A stretch of DNA of 64,000 bases from the NCBI GenBank assembly GCA_932294295.1, contig OW028575.1:40240253-40304252 (forward strand), read 5' to 3'. This document shows, one piece after another, positions 33,530 to 45,413 of the stretch (the first letter of the stretch is position 1; each line of letters opens with the position of its first letter). The notes below the pieces were generated by a model. The model saw nothing but the letters and a program-made list of their open reading frames with translations. It did no database searches and had not been told where the DNA came from. The DNA is from Alitta virens. Its lineage: Eukaryota > Annelida > Polychaeta > Phyllodocida > Nereididae. The translations under genes and the position numbers were made by a program.

Positions 33530-36235
33530 TCGTTACAAGCTGGTACAAATCAACCAAAGTAACTTTAACTTGGTATATAAGTTCTTTCAAACATGCTCTT
33601 TCATTCTAAAAGGGGTGCCATGACGAAATATAGCCAGGGCAGCCGCCATCTTGAAATCAAAATGGCCACCGCTAAGAACGCTTAAGGCAAGCGTATTTTA
33701 AGAAAATGTTCTTAGGTTCTGCCATAATCATCATATACATCATATACCTGCCAAAAATAGTATAATAAAGCAAGCAATGGAATTGCAAGTCATAAAATGT
33801 ACTAAATGACACAGAAATCATACAGAATTTCCATTTGATATAGTTTTAAAATCTCAGTAATTCGTAGGGACAATTCTGGTGAGGTACTAAATAAACTGCC
33901 CACTATTATCAGCACTAAAGCTGCTTTAGGTACTGAGCTATATGCTATATTTGTATGTAACTATATCATTGCAATAGTGGATGGTAAGGAGTCCAACATT
34001 GAGTTTTGTGGGATGATTTTACCGAATCTCACAAAACTCTATGTTGGATGACATACCATCCACCATTGCTTATATTCTACAGATTGTACAATATATATAC
34101 TGCAGCCATCTAACATGCTAAGCAACTGTCTAATATAAACACATGCTGGATGACAATGAAACATTCTGATGGCTCACAGCAACTAAGTGAAGAATATAAT
34201 TGCAATAATATAATGTTTGATGGGCTTCACAAGTTCACATTGAACTGGCTCTCTGAATTTTTTATGTTCTTTTTGACATTTCAGATTTTTTATGAAAGTG
34301 GTTTAGCTAGCAGTGGAACAGTAAGTCTTTCTTTTGGCACCCCACCTTAATGATACAAGATATGGCCTAACACATTCAGAGTGGCAAACAGGAAGAAAGC
34401 CATAGTTCTGAACAGTGGAGAATAAGGTTTAAATTGTGTGCTGTCACCTCAAAGCCCAGCAACCTAATTATGGACATTATTTGCTAGTTTACCATGTAAC
34501 CGATAGGCTGTGTATTCGCGTAAAAAATCTTCTCTAAAAAACACAAGAGAAATATATATATATTTTTTTTTTGTCAGTTTGGCAATTTTTCTGAACAACC
34601 TAGCTGCTTGTATGATTTACGCTTTACAAGAATTCTGTAAACTCAGCATATGAACATCTAATCATTCTGTCATTTGGTTGTTAGACCTTTAATACCATAA
34701 GCCAGCATTTAGACTGGTAATTTGAATAATAAGAGAAATTGATTATTTAGTTTAGGTGAGTAAACAAGCAAAACATGTACATTATTCAGGTCGCCGGGCT
34801 TTCAGATGATGGCTTAAGCACAGTACTTGGAAGTATTTATTATTTACAGTTCCAGTATTTATCCGAGACGGATATCTTTAGAACTTCTATGAAAATCATC
34901 CTGGTACTCCGATTTGTCAATCAGTGTCTGCTGATGGAAAACTGTACTTACCATCAAAAAACTGGAATTTTGTTGATGGCACTGCAGTCATACACTCATT
35001 CAGTGACTATGCTGTAAGACAGTTTGTAAGCTACAATGAGAAAAAAGAGGGGGCAAAGGAGTGAGAACAAATTTTGTAGAAAACACCAGATTGGCATTTG
35101 GCTAAGTTTGAAGACAAAGATCCAACAAGCAAGAGAGAATTATTCCATTTGTTATTCAAGAAAGTTTGTGCAACAACAGTTTGAAGACCAAGATTTTCAC
35201 ACTAGGGTAGGCTTTTCTTTATCCTCAAAGCCTACTTGTGAAAGCATTAATACTAGAAATTTAGCCTATAGTTTGCCAATTCTGGCCATTTGGTCTCAGG
35301 TACAGAAGTGCTCTTCCTCAGTAACAATCAGTACCAAGTGTAATTGCCTCTTTTACAATTTTTTTAACATACAATAGTAACCATACTTTGATCACCTTAC
35401 TATAGCCTTAAAGCTTCTTCCATCCATCATACATATTAGCGGGCAATCGTAAGTAAGCTTGGTCTTGTATGTGTCTAAAAGGCATGGTAGACACTGGACA
35501 GTGCTTGCCACTGATGCAGTTGTGATAATGAATGACTTATTACATAAACTAGAGCATGCCTCAAGATGTACATCTGTAAGTATCAGCAGTAGTATCAGCA
35601 GTATCTGTGATTCACTTGGGGATGACATATTCTGTCGCATGGGTTCTAAAGTCTTTCCATCAGTCACTGATGCTTACAAAATTTCGACCAAGCTCTTTCA
35701 GCTAATATCTTCAGAATGAAACACATTCCACAACAAACATTGGTTCCATCCATGAATTAATACAAGATTTCTTTGCCAAAAAATCGGTGTTGCAGGAAAT
35801 ATTTCTCCTACTAAGGAAATATCTACAGGAAATTTAAGTTTATGAATGAGGCATATATGTGTTAATGCCTGTCTTGAACTGTAAACTGTATAGGCGTCTA
35901 TTTTTAAAATCAAGATGGTGGCCATCCTGATAATAATTCAGTGTGGCACCCCTTCTGAGATGAAAGAGCATATTCAAGAATACCTATGTGCCAAATTTTA
36001 AGTATCTAGTGGGATTTTGCAGGGTGTTATGAGCATTTTCCTTGGACCACTGTGATATCATAGGGATCCATTTTTGAAATCAAGATGGCGGCCGTCCTGA
36101 TAATAATTCAGTTTGGCACTCCTTCTGATAATAATTTTAAAGATCAAGATGGCGGCCGTTTTAATTATTCAGCATGGCACCCCTTCTGAGATGAAAGAGC
36201 ATGTCCAAAAGTACCTATGTGCCAAACTTCATGTT
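33530..36235. mobile_element. Decayed DNA transposon bounded by about 100-bp inverted repeats
   Basis: The left end (about 33560-33660: ATGCTCTTTCATTCTAAAAG, GGGGTGCCATGACG, CGCCATCTTGAAATC) is the inverse of three right-end copies. These are at about 35895-36000, 36055-36125 and 36135-36235 (ATCAAGATGGCGGCCGT, GGCACCCCTTCTGAGATGAA, AGAGCATGTCCAAAAGTACC). Between them are broken ORFs, for example an 86-codon one at 35459-35719 (+) and pieces at 34775-35377 with frame breaks such as GKLYLPSKNWNFVDGTAV. These may be what is left of an encoded protein. None matches a transposase I know, so the superfamily is unassigned. Confidence 0.5.
33970..34070. repeat. Hairpin within the decayed transposon
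   Basis: GCAATAGTGGATGGTAAGGA on the left pairs with TACCATCCACCATTGC on the right. AACATTGAGTTTTGTGGGAT pairs with ATCTCACAAAACTCTATGTT. A half-copy (GGAGTCCAACATAGAGTTTT) lies at about 23760, and both loci are followed by an ACAATGAAACATTCTGAT-like sequence. It is therefore a separate foldback family. Confidence 0.65.
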
Positions 36236-36360
36236 TTGTACCAGCATGTAACAATCCAAACCCTAACAGACTTCACTAATATTAGACTTAAAGTAGAGCC
36301 TTTGGGCTAGCTCTTGGTATATTGGGCATACTTTAGCATTATATCCTAATCAGAGCCATC

Positions 36361-36830
36361 CTTTTCATACAGTAATACCCTTTAAGCTCCTATTTGGCCT
36401 AGTGGTGCCTTTTGATAGATATGTTGTTTTGTTTTGTTTTCGTTTCTGGAGCAGACCTCCAAAACAACTGTGTATACATGCATACAAAGTTATAATTTGG
36501 TCATAATATGAAATAGTGTAGTGGTGCCTTTTGGGGGTCTCATGACCATAAATACTAGAGAATTTCTAAAATTAGGGGAAAATATGGAAAATTACTTTAC
36601 CAAACCCTCCATGTCAAAGTCACTATTTAACCTTCATGTCATTGAGTGAAATTCTGTTAATAACATATATCTAAATTATAGTTTTGTTTGCAAATTTGTT
36701 TTCTTCTTCTAAAGATTGCCGAGCTATATGTCAAAGTGACCATCAAAAGGCACAACTAGAGTAATATCATATGAAATTTAGTTAGGGTAAGCGCATTAGA
36801 AAAAAGCATGAAATTGATGTCAAAATGAAG
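36361..36830. repeat. Dispersed repeat D, copy 1
   Basis: Contains TAGTGTAGTGGTGCCTTTTG, GGGTCTCATGACCATAAATAC and CAGACCTCCAAAACAACTG. Related blocks occur at 50540-51200, 52230-53090, 53940-54545 and 63040-63230, some in the reverse orientation. No coding capacity is apparent. Confidence 0.65.
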
Positions 36831-37514
36831 TTTAAAAGTGAAAATACTATATTTTTCCATTTCCTAATTAACACTGACATCCTTGAAATGTTTACAGTTG
36901 TATATATGATGCTATATACACACAATTTCTGAATTGGCCTATCCATAACATAATAATTAATACTCAGGGATGGATCCCTGCATAAACCCAGCAATTCTAA
37001 GAAAAGGAAAAAATCAATAATAATAAAAAAAGAACTGTTTAAGTAAATCTATTTATCAAATTGTTAAATCTGTCAGGGTGATGTGAAATAATTTTAACCC
37101 AAGCTCTGGTGATACCTATAATCGTGCTAGCCTGGTCTGCCTGGCTAAATGTAAAGTAGAGTTGGGTCCAGCTTATAATCGTGCTTGCTAGTCAATGCTA
37201 GAAATTAGTCTGCAGAATTCGAATTGGCCCTCTGTCGTTCCTTTCTTGTTCACGGTTGACCTATACATGTATATAATTGAGTTTTTGCCATAGAGATGAG
37301 TTTTATGTCATATATAGAAGCTTTCCAGGGGTGAAAGAACTTTTTTTATGTTTATGAACCACGCCGTTTCTTCATGTATTGGTTTTGGTTTGGCCCATTT
37401 GGTTCGTAGCCGTTTTGTAAATAGACTCGTGTCGGCATCTGGCGGATTTGACGGAAAACGCTTTTCCCGTGCGTAAGCATTGGGAACTTTTTCTTGTGCG
37501 AGGTCATGGTAGGG

Positions 37515-37528
37515 TTTTCGCGCGGAAA
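37515..37528. promoter_or_regulatory. Palindromic E2F-like site upstream of RAD1
   Basis: TTTTCGCGCGGAAA lies 17 bases before the RAD1 ATG. It fits overlapping, opposed TTTSSCGC E2F sites. E2F control is known for many replication and checkpoint genes, so S-phase regulation of RAD1 is a reasonable inference. The site is within or near the 5' UTR, so core-promoter use is uncertain. Confidence 0.5.
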
Positions 37529-37545
37529 GAAAGAAAATGTGAAGC

Positions 37546-40500
37546 ATGTCTCTTTCGACGCAAGAAGCCGAGGAAGATGAGAGTTATGTGTTGGTGGCAA
37601 AACTAGACAATGCCAGGAATATGTCAACTATTCTAAGAGCCATTCATTTTAAAGATGTAAGCGCCTCAAACGTTCATGATTGTACATGTACACACAGCTC
37701 GTGCACATCCAGTGTAGGGTCTACAACACCATGGCTATAGTATGGATATCCTAGTCTAGGCATAGCCATACAACACATCAAACAGCTCACCATAATTATT
37801 GGTACAATAAGTAATTATGTAGCTGTCATTGTTAGTAGCAATTAATAACTGTATTTAAAAATGAGACATGAGTGTACCTTGGTATAAAAATTATTTTGAA
37901 TTAAAATATTACACTGACTGGTACATGGGCAACGTTTAAATCATATTTGGAATGATTAGAAAAAATTGCAGTTTGTTACAGTGGCTGTGTTCGCTTTTTC
38001 TTGTCAAAAACACTAGTTTTGATTGTGGGTGTGATAAACTTTGGCTAAATATTTATATATTATCTGCCTGCGGCTTAAAGATTTTTTAATGCATCATATA
38101 TATTATAATTTCAGAGTGCAATTGTCTTTGCAAGTGAAAATGGTCTAAAAGTGACTGTTGAAGATGCCAAGTGTCTGCAGGCAAATGCTTTTATCCAAAG
38201 TGGACTATTCCAGGAATTTGTTTTGAGACAAGAGCAGACAACTTTCAAAATATGTTTAACAGTATTACTGGTAAATAGCTATTTATTTGTTATTTTCTTT
38301 AACTATTTAAATTTCACAATTCTGTGTTGTTTAAAAGAATACCCCAGTATAGTTTGACATAGTTATTGTAGGATTCAAAATAAATGTCCACCTGTTTTTC
38401 AGTCATGTTTTGCCACAGGTTGCATGGAGCAGCACAGAATGGACAGAAAAGTTCGCAACAATTCAAATCCCAAAATTCTAGCTGATAAATACACTTCTTG
38501 GAAAGAAATAACTTTAATATTTCCATTGCAATATCTGTTGCCTCTTTGTGACCATAATGATGGCAAAAAATTATGAATAAAAAAAAATTGATGTTAATTT
38601 GACCAGAGAGGGGTTTTTCTGTAAAGTTGGCATGGACATTTATATCTATTTTATGCTTCTCCATGACATTTATGTAAAAATAAGACCAAAACACAAGTGG
38701 ACATTCATTTTTGATTATACATGTACTGTAGTAATGTATTTTCTTCTAGGATTGTCTGAATATTTTTGGCAGTGCTAACACTGGAGGAACGACTGCCCTG
38801 AAGATGTGTTATGCCGGCTATGGGACGCCGTTGCAGTTGATGTAAGTTGTGAACTGACTAATTGTTAATCTTCACATTTTCTTAAATCTTGGAAAACTTT
38901 TGGGAGACAAGAAAATGTTTTTAGATTTAGTTTAGAATCTTTCCATAATCGGAAAACATTGAATTTAATGAGAAAACCTGTGATGGTTGAAAGGGGAAGA
39001 GGGGTCATGGAGAAGCACACAGCAATGGTCCGGATTAATGAGGTGGTCGTACAAGTGAGCATAAAAGATAGGCAAATAATTATCTTCCAAAATGAAGTGT
39101 CTGTCATAGCAAGGTGCCTGCTATGGCGTGATGGTCTTAAGGTGGTGTCTAACTCTTAAGTGTACATTATACTTGACACGATGTTTGTTCATCCTAAAGA
39201 CTATAAATACTTTCTTCAATATATACAAATTTATTATACATCTGTAGTGTATTGCAAATTCAAAATCTGCACATTTCTTTTTTAGGTTGGAAGAAGGTGG
39301 TGTTCTAACTGACTGCAGCATAAAGACTCAAGAACCTCACGAAGTCTTGGATTTTGGTTTTTCTTCAACAAATGTAGTTAACAAAATAATAATGAAGGTA
39401 ATGATTCACAACTTCCTCATAAAATGTATAATAAAGATCCGCTGTTCATGGAATATGATAGCTAAATATATTAGTCAACACCCCCCCGTTATACCCGGCA
39501 CCTGCGCCCCATGTAGTACTCAGAGGTACCAGTGTAATTGATTTAACCTGTCCATGCATACACCAGTGCTGGCTATGCCCCTGAAACTGGTGAAAGGCAT
39601 GTCACAGGAGTTTTATTTGTTTCACTTCTTTCCAGACTGAATGCTTGAAAGAAGCCTTCAGTGAACTGGACATGACAAGTGAAGTTCTGCAGATACTCAT
39701 GTCGCCAGATAGACCATTTCTTCGTCTTTCAACTTTTGGCAATTCTGGAAGCATGCATGTAAGTTATGTCATACAGCCGATGTAATAACACAGCACAACA
39801 TTATCAGGTTAATATCAAAATTTGTATGCATTCAATTTCTAATTCATTTGATGAATATTTTTCCTGCAGTCAGATTTTCCCAGAGATTCAGATATGGTGG
39901 AATCTTTCCAGTGCACGAAAACTCAGACTAATAGGTATAAGGATAAAAGAATAAATCAATTTATCTTCACTTCATGATTTTTAATTAAGTAATTAATCGC
40001 TAAAAGTTATGTCAAATGTCAAATGCATTGTGGAGTCACCTTTCATACATATTTACAATGTTAGTGAACCAAGTTACTATGCATCTTAAAAAAGAATTTT
40101 TTTTCTTTCGTTTCAGGTACAAAATATCTCTATTAAAGCCATCAGTGAAAGCACTCATGCTTTCTTCTCGTATCTCAATGCGCACTGATCGCAGAGGGTT
40201 TTTGTCAATGCAGTACATGATCAAAACAGAGGACGGCCAAGTTTGCTTTGTGGAGTATTTCGTAAGTTGAGAAAATTATGTTTTCAAGCATTCTTAAGTT
40301 GTCTTAACAATGGCGTCATTGAAATGGCACAGAGCTGCTAATTTGGAGTATTAAAGCCAAAAATGCAGCTCAACTCATAACTTTTGTTGCCAGAGAAAGA
40401 GGACCTACTAAAGAAAGGCTTACGCCAAAAATTAGAGCTTTAGGCTGCTTACAATTTGAGTATGAACTCGAGAAGTGAGGAAGCTGCGCAACAACTAACC

Positions 40501-40866
40501 CATCTAATGTAAAATGTTGACAAAAAATTGGCCTGTGGGAGCAGGACATGAAAATGCTACGCCCAACTCTCCTGATGACTGTAACCCCATAGAAAAATAT
40601 CAGACAGTTCATTTTTTGTCTTATTCACTCATTTCAAATATGGCAGCGTTGGCGCCCGAATGTGCTGCAGATGCGCAATTTGCAATGCACACTAACACCC
40701 CAGATCAGGCCAGATGTTATCATTACAAAAAAAAAACCTCGCTATTACATGTTGAATTTCCTAGATCCAACTGAATGAACAAGTTACTTAATTTTAATGT
40801 TTACTAATGCAGTGTGCCCCTGATGAGGAATTGGAAGAGGACTATTGTGGAGGAGATTCTGAATAA
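37546..40866 (+). CDS. RAD1: RAD1, 9-1-1 checkpoint clamp subunit (8 exons, 285 residues)
   Basis: RAD1 forms the ring-shaped RAD9-RAD1-HUS1 clamp, loaded by RAD17-RFC at damaged DNA in the nucleus to activate ATR signalling. Exons: 37546-37656, 38115-38270, 38750-38841, 39286-39397, 39636-39758, 39870-39934, 40117-40261 and 40813-40866; every junction is GT-AG and phases match. The length is close to human RAD1 (282). Conserved blocks run throughout: LDNARNMSTILRAIHFKD near the start, CLQANAFIQSGLFQEF, LEEGGVLTDC, REAFSELDMTSEVLQ-type sequence (here KEAFSELDMTSEVLQ), RLSTFGNSGS, RYKISLLKPSVKAL and EDGQVCFVEYF. The C-terminus is acidic (APDEELEEDY). It has the two-lobed PCNA-like fold by family. 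It faces SGF29 tail to tail. An AATAAA lies at 41076. Confidence 0.95.
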
Positions 40867-41006
40867 CTACTTTCATTCCGGACATTCATTCATTTGTTTT
40901 GAATTTTCTATTGTTGTTATGCAGTTTGTATATAACTATGTCTTGCAAATATACATCTTTAAATTACACAGAAGAAAGTGTTTACAAACTTGACATGAGT
41001 TAAGCA

Positions 41007-41012
41007 TTTATT
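41007..41012 (-). terminator. Candidate poly(A) signal of SGF29
   Basis: TTTATT on the plus strand is AATAAA on the minus strand, about 625 bases after the SGF29 stop codon. It lies inside the predicted RAD1 3' UTR, whose own AATAAA is at 41076 (+). A nearer weaker signal (ATTAAA on the minus strand, about 41192) is the alternative. Confidence 0.4.
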
Positions 41013-41075
41013 TGCTGAGTATACAACATTTAGTTTTTACAAAGACAATTAAGCATTAAAAAAAAAAACACTACA

Positions 41076-41081
41076 AATAAA
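41076..41081 (+). terminator. Poly(A) signal of RAD1
   Basis: AATAAA 210 bases after the RAD1 stop codon, the first canonical signal on this strand. Confidence 0.6.
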
Positions 41082-41636
41082 ATACTATGACTGTACACAC
41101 TTTTTACAAGGGTAGAAATCAAATTTAGCTTCTTTATACTTGTCGTATAAAAAAAGATCCGTAATCTACCCAAATCTTACAAATGGCAGCTTTTAATGGA
41201 CAAAATAATACAAATCTTTGCCACATGGTGGCAATACACTTTACACATTTAGAACTTAGTTCTTTTAGTGCTTGACAACGGCTTGTAGTAAACTACAAAT
41301 TAAGTTACATCTATGATAATTTGTATACATATTTGTCACTATATATATGTACACAAAGGTTGTTACGCAATAAAAACATGAAATCACACTATTTACAGAT
41401 AAATGGGGGCTTAGCCTACATGATTTTTAGACCCTCCGCGGGTCGAATGTAAGACTTAATAAACCAAATTATCAAAAGCAGTTGGGATAATTAAATGGCT
41501 TATTTACAATTAATGCCCATTAAAAACATGTAAGGATGACAATAAAATCAGCAGAACTGTACAAAAATGATGATGCATTGCGAAATTAACGAGTTGAGCA
41601 ATAGCAGATACAGGATGGATGATGGCTTGTGGGCTT

Positions 41637-44600
41637 TTATTTTTTCTTGTCTTCCTTGCACATAATGACATATCTCTGGGGAACCATCAAAGGTGGGGAG
41701 TATCCCTCCGCGTACGATGTGTCTTCGAACAGAACGGAGTAGTCTTCTGTGGCCTGTAAAAATCAGTTTTGGACTAAAAAATATATTTCTATTTCAAATG
41801 CTAACGAAAATGACCTCAATTCATCAGCAATGATTTTCTACAGGCCTAATTCATCATGTTGCAAGTATGAACCAACTGATTGCGGTCCAAAACCAAATCA
41901 ACAAATACACTTCTTATGTATGTTAACAAGCTATTGCCACTATGGCTACGTACCCTTTTGGAAGGTTCGTGAACAAGAGCTCTGTAAAAACAAGTCGTCT
42001 GAGGATACAGTGCCAGGATCAGCTGAAGAATACAAAATTTGATTAATTATAATTTGGAAAAAGATGTTCCTAATTAATCAACAGACAAAATCTGATGCTC
42101 GCATCTTCATACTTTAAATGGTTGGAATTGATTTTCACTGTTAGTTTTACCAAGAGCCGAAAGTGGCTAATATCATAAAAAGAATAGTAACGCACTGTGT
42201 CTTTTGAGAAAAGTGCTTCAGGATCAGTCTCTGGATTGGCTTTCCATATTGGCAGAGGAACAATACGTCTTCTACTGAGTGTATGACGTCTGAAATAAAA
42301 CTTGGAAGTTAGTGTCATAAGGCTATAATACATGCTCCCCTACAAGATGCTCACTTCATTAATGCTCCCTGAATCCTTTATAAAAATTATTACATAAAAG
42401 TATAACAATCCTAGGAAATTTCCATAAGCATCTTTGAGCATGCCCAACTGCAGCTGCTCCTGCCACAGGCCAGCCTGGCCACTTTAGGCCAAGTATTTAA
42501 TGCACTGGTCATACAATAAAACATTCAACTTTACTTTGGACTCCATCTTCATTTAACTGGATTGTACTAAGGCTTCAGATCCTGGACCCTCACTGCTAAG
42601 CGCATAACAACTTCATTAAACACTAGAAGCTTTAGTGCAACATTAATTACCAGTTCACGTGTCTTGTGTACATTAAACGATTGCTATGCAAGATAAGAGA
42701 TATAAATATGTGAAACTCACTCTTTTCCTTCCTCTGCATCAATGTCATCGACATCATATTTACTCGATGATGTGCTATAAGAAACTACCTCGGCCAAGAT
42801 CCAGTTCTCTTCTCCATCTGAAGACCTAACTCTGGCCGCCACCTTGTCTCCTTGCTTGCAAATGTAGTGCGGTTCTGCAGGAATAGCCCCACAAAGTGGT
42901 GGAGGCCTAGGAGGTGCAGAAAATATACAATATGAAGTGAAATATAACAACGGAAACACCACATCATGAATGTCATGCTAGTCACTCCATTACAGAACTA
43001 TTTAGTAACAACTACAACCTTGCTTGCTGTCCACTGTGGCACATCTAAACTTGCCACAAATCAGGACTCGATATATAATATATAACTTTTCAATTTTAAT
43101 AACCACGTTATTGGGACCTCATTTATTGAGACAAATTAGACATTGAAACAAACTGTGGCTCCAATAGAGTTCAAGCGTAGCATTTAGGCATTTCGACTTG
43201 AAAATAATTTTGGCTTTTTCACTTTAAAAAAAATATAAACCAGGACTTACTTTTCCCCAGGCTTTCCAATCCAGAGAGGCAAAGTCAATGCGTTTTGTTG
43301 AAGCATAGTCATCAGCACACCTCGTCTCAGAATCGGTTTAGGACGGTCTCCATCTGCAAATGTTAAGAAATATTCATTCAATACCTCCCTTGACTACTAA
43401 AACTTGAGACAATAGATTTTACAAGCAAAGATAATAAAATACAGAATATTTTTTAAAGTAATACTCACTCCTCTCATTCCTGAATGATTTGATTTCTGAT
43501 ATTTTGTCAAGTGCTTTTCTTAGGAGTCTGAAATGTAGTTGTTGCCATAATTTATTGAACATTGCAAAAAGAGCACTTCTTGATATGACAATATGTACAA
43601 CAATATGTACTTACTCTGCCTCGCTTTCCGCATCTTGCATAGCTGTGTTGTAAAGCCCTTTTAGTTTGGTTTTGTAATATGGTGTAACCGTCACTGTGCT
43701 CCCTTTAGCCTCTTGTTGCATTCGTTCATGTGTCTTGGCTATATTTTGCAGATTGTGGTCTCCTCTGGCTCTCTCTTCCTATAATAGTGACATATTCCAG
43801 AAATATTATAAAGTGACCAAACAATGCTAGTACTGACCAGAGGCACAGATTTGTGTAGGGGGGAATGATTATTAGAAATATGTATAAAATTTATCTGTTT
43901 CTGGGTGGGGGGGGGGGGATAGCTTGCTTGCTCTTCCTAGTGGGTATACATCCGTCAATCCCCCACAGGAATTGCGTTACACATCATAATTACTTTAACG
44001 TGGACAGCTCACAAAATTTAAGATTTATTAGCCAAGATATGAGCTGAAAATGCTACCTTGGCACCCTCTAGTATTTTAATACTAAGTTTAGGTCTCAGAG
44101 AAGGGGATGTTAAATAGGTCTGCCTGTCCAAATTTGTGCATAACTTGAACCAAACTTTACAATAACAGAACATTTAAATTTAATTGCTTAATAATACTCA
44201 CTCAATTTAAACATCTTTGTATAAGTCTGAGCTTTTTCTGACTCCAATTAAATCAGGTGGTTCATTTGAATTCAGCTTATGAAAAGGTATATTGTACATT
44301 GTACATGACCCAACAGCAAAGTTGTGGACATCAACGGAGTAGTGGTGATAATAACGATGTCCAGGGGCCATAAAAAACATTCTAACTAACCAGATCAATG
44401 GCTATGTCTAGACCCCGAAGCCGCCGCCATGCCAGCCATTTTAAATATTTGGTGGTCATTTGATTTGAACCAGTATGAAATTTTATGAGCTGTAAACTGT
44501 AACTATTTTTACAATTTCGAAAGGTGGAAAGCTATAAATTATTCAAGTGACAATTTTTCATCCGCCAAGCACATTGTCTGCTGAAATGTAAAGAGGTAAA

Positions 44601-45390
44601 AGACCAAGTTAATCCTTTGACATGCAGTACTACACCATTGGTCTAACACATGTTACTGCAAACTTGTCTTTTTTTACATGCATTTTTATATTTTTTAGCT
44701 CTGACAATTAGCAATTTCTTATTTCGCCATACCACCAAGGCCTCAGCCATTTCATGCCAAGTGTGTGTGTGTGTGATTAGGGCTTTACGTCCTGCATTTC
44801 TGCACCAGTTGGGCTAATTAGGACAGGCAGAGACCATGGCAATGAGACAAAGGATGAAACAGCCATCCAACATAGGCTCGACCGGGAATTGAACCCGGGA
44901 CCCAGCGGTTGGAAGCCCAAAGCGCTACCCATTTCATGCCAAACAGTTCATGAGAAGTTATCAGCGATTATGTATTATGGCTGAGCCAGCTATTTTAATG
45001 TTGAGCCAGCCATTAGGGTAAAAATAAATGGCTTCTGGGTCTAGCTATGTCCCCAATCTACAATTCTTCCCTGTCAGAATTTTTTCGATCTGCCCCTGGA
45101 CGTTGTTATTATTGACGGCAACTTTATTGACAGCCACAACTTTGCGGACAGGTGCAGAAGGTTTTTTTTTTTTATTCCATCAGTTATCTATTCACCTGTA
45201 CTTGGCTGATCAGTTGATGCAGCTCTTTGAGCATTTCCTTAATTTGAACTTCAGCGGGTACGTGGGATGCTGGGGAGTTAGCTGCGCTGTCACCGCTGCT
45301 TGCAGCAAACGCAGAGGATGCTGCTGCAACAGCCGCTGCCTGACTACTGGTGCTGCTCCCCCCTCCCGACTTGTTCTTCCGCATTTTCAT
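41637..45390 (-). CDS. SGF29: SGF29, tandem-Tudor subunit of SAGA (8 coding exons, 328 residues)
   Basis: SGF29 (CCDC101) reads histone H3K4me2/3 and anchors SAGA/ATAC acetyltransferase complexes to chromatin. Exons in transcript order: 45390-45196, 43778-43615, 43527-43469, 43353-43251, 42906-42721, 42289-42196, 42022-41954 and 41753-41637; splice sites and phases agree. Residues 50-120 are helical (IKEMLKELHQLISQVQ, KTHERMQ, YYKTKLKGLYNTA). The tandem Tudor region is about 155-325 (LPLWIGKPGEKPPPLCGAIP, DKVAARVRSSDGEENWILAE, WKANPETDPEALF). The methyl-lysine cage and N-terminal-residue contacts known in human SGF29 look conserved: VDDID, then Y and Y in LYPQTTCFYRAL, and F in VLFEDTSY. The first 48 residues are a Ser/Ala-rich extension absent from the human protein (293). 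An acceptor just before the ATG (45414-45415) shows a non-coding first exon upstream. Confidence 0.95.
44774..44930 (-). mobile_element. tRNA-derived SINE, family 1, inverted copy in SGF29 intron 1
   Basis: The minus strand reads GGGTAGCGCTTTGGGCTTCC, GGTCCCGGGTTCAATTCCCG (B box) and GTCGAGCCTATGTTGGATGG, then the family 1 body. It is truncated at the start of the tRNA head and is in the same sense as SGF29. Confidence 0.85.
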
Positions 45391-45413
45391 GATGACAGTT
45401 TAGTGTGACTTCC

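Noticed and set aside
34775..35377. Active gene between TRAF6 and RAD1
   Set aside because: ORF fragments change frame repeatedly without splice sites at the breaks and lie between inverted repeats; a decayed element fits better.
37308..37627. Two minus-strand ORFs over the RAD1 promoter and exon 1
   Set aside because: They overlap the strongly supported RAD1 first exon in antisense and have no homology.
42070..42333. Whole 87-codon minus-strand ORF as an independent gene
   Set aside because: Only 42196-42289 is coding; it is SGF29 exon 6 with intron read-through on both sides.
45028..45408. 126-codon plus-strand ORF
   Set aside because: It is the antisense of SGF29 exon 1, including its Ser/Ala-rich repeat.
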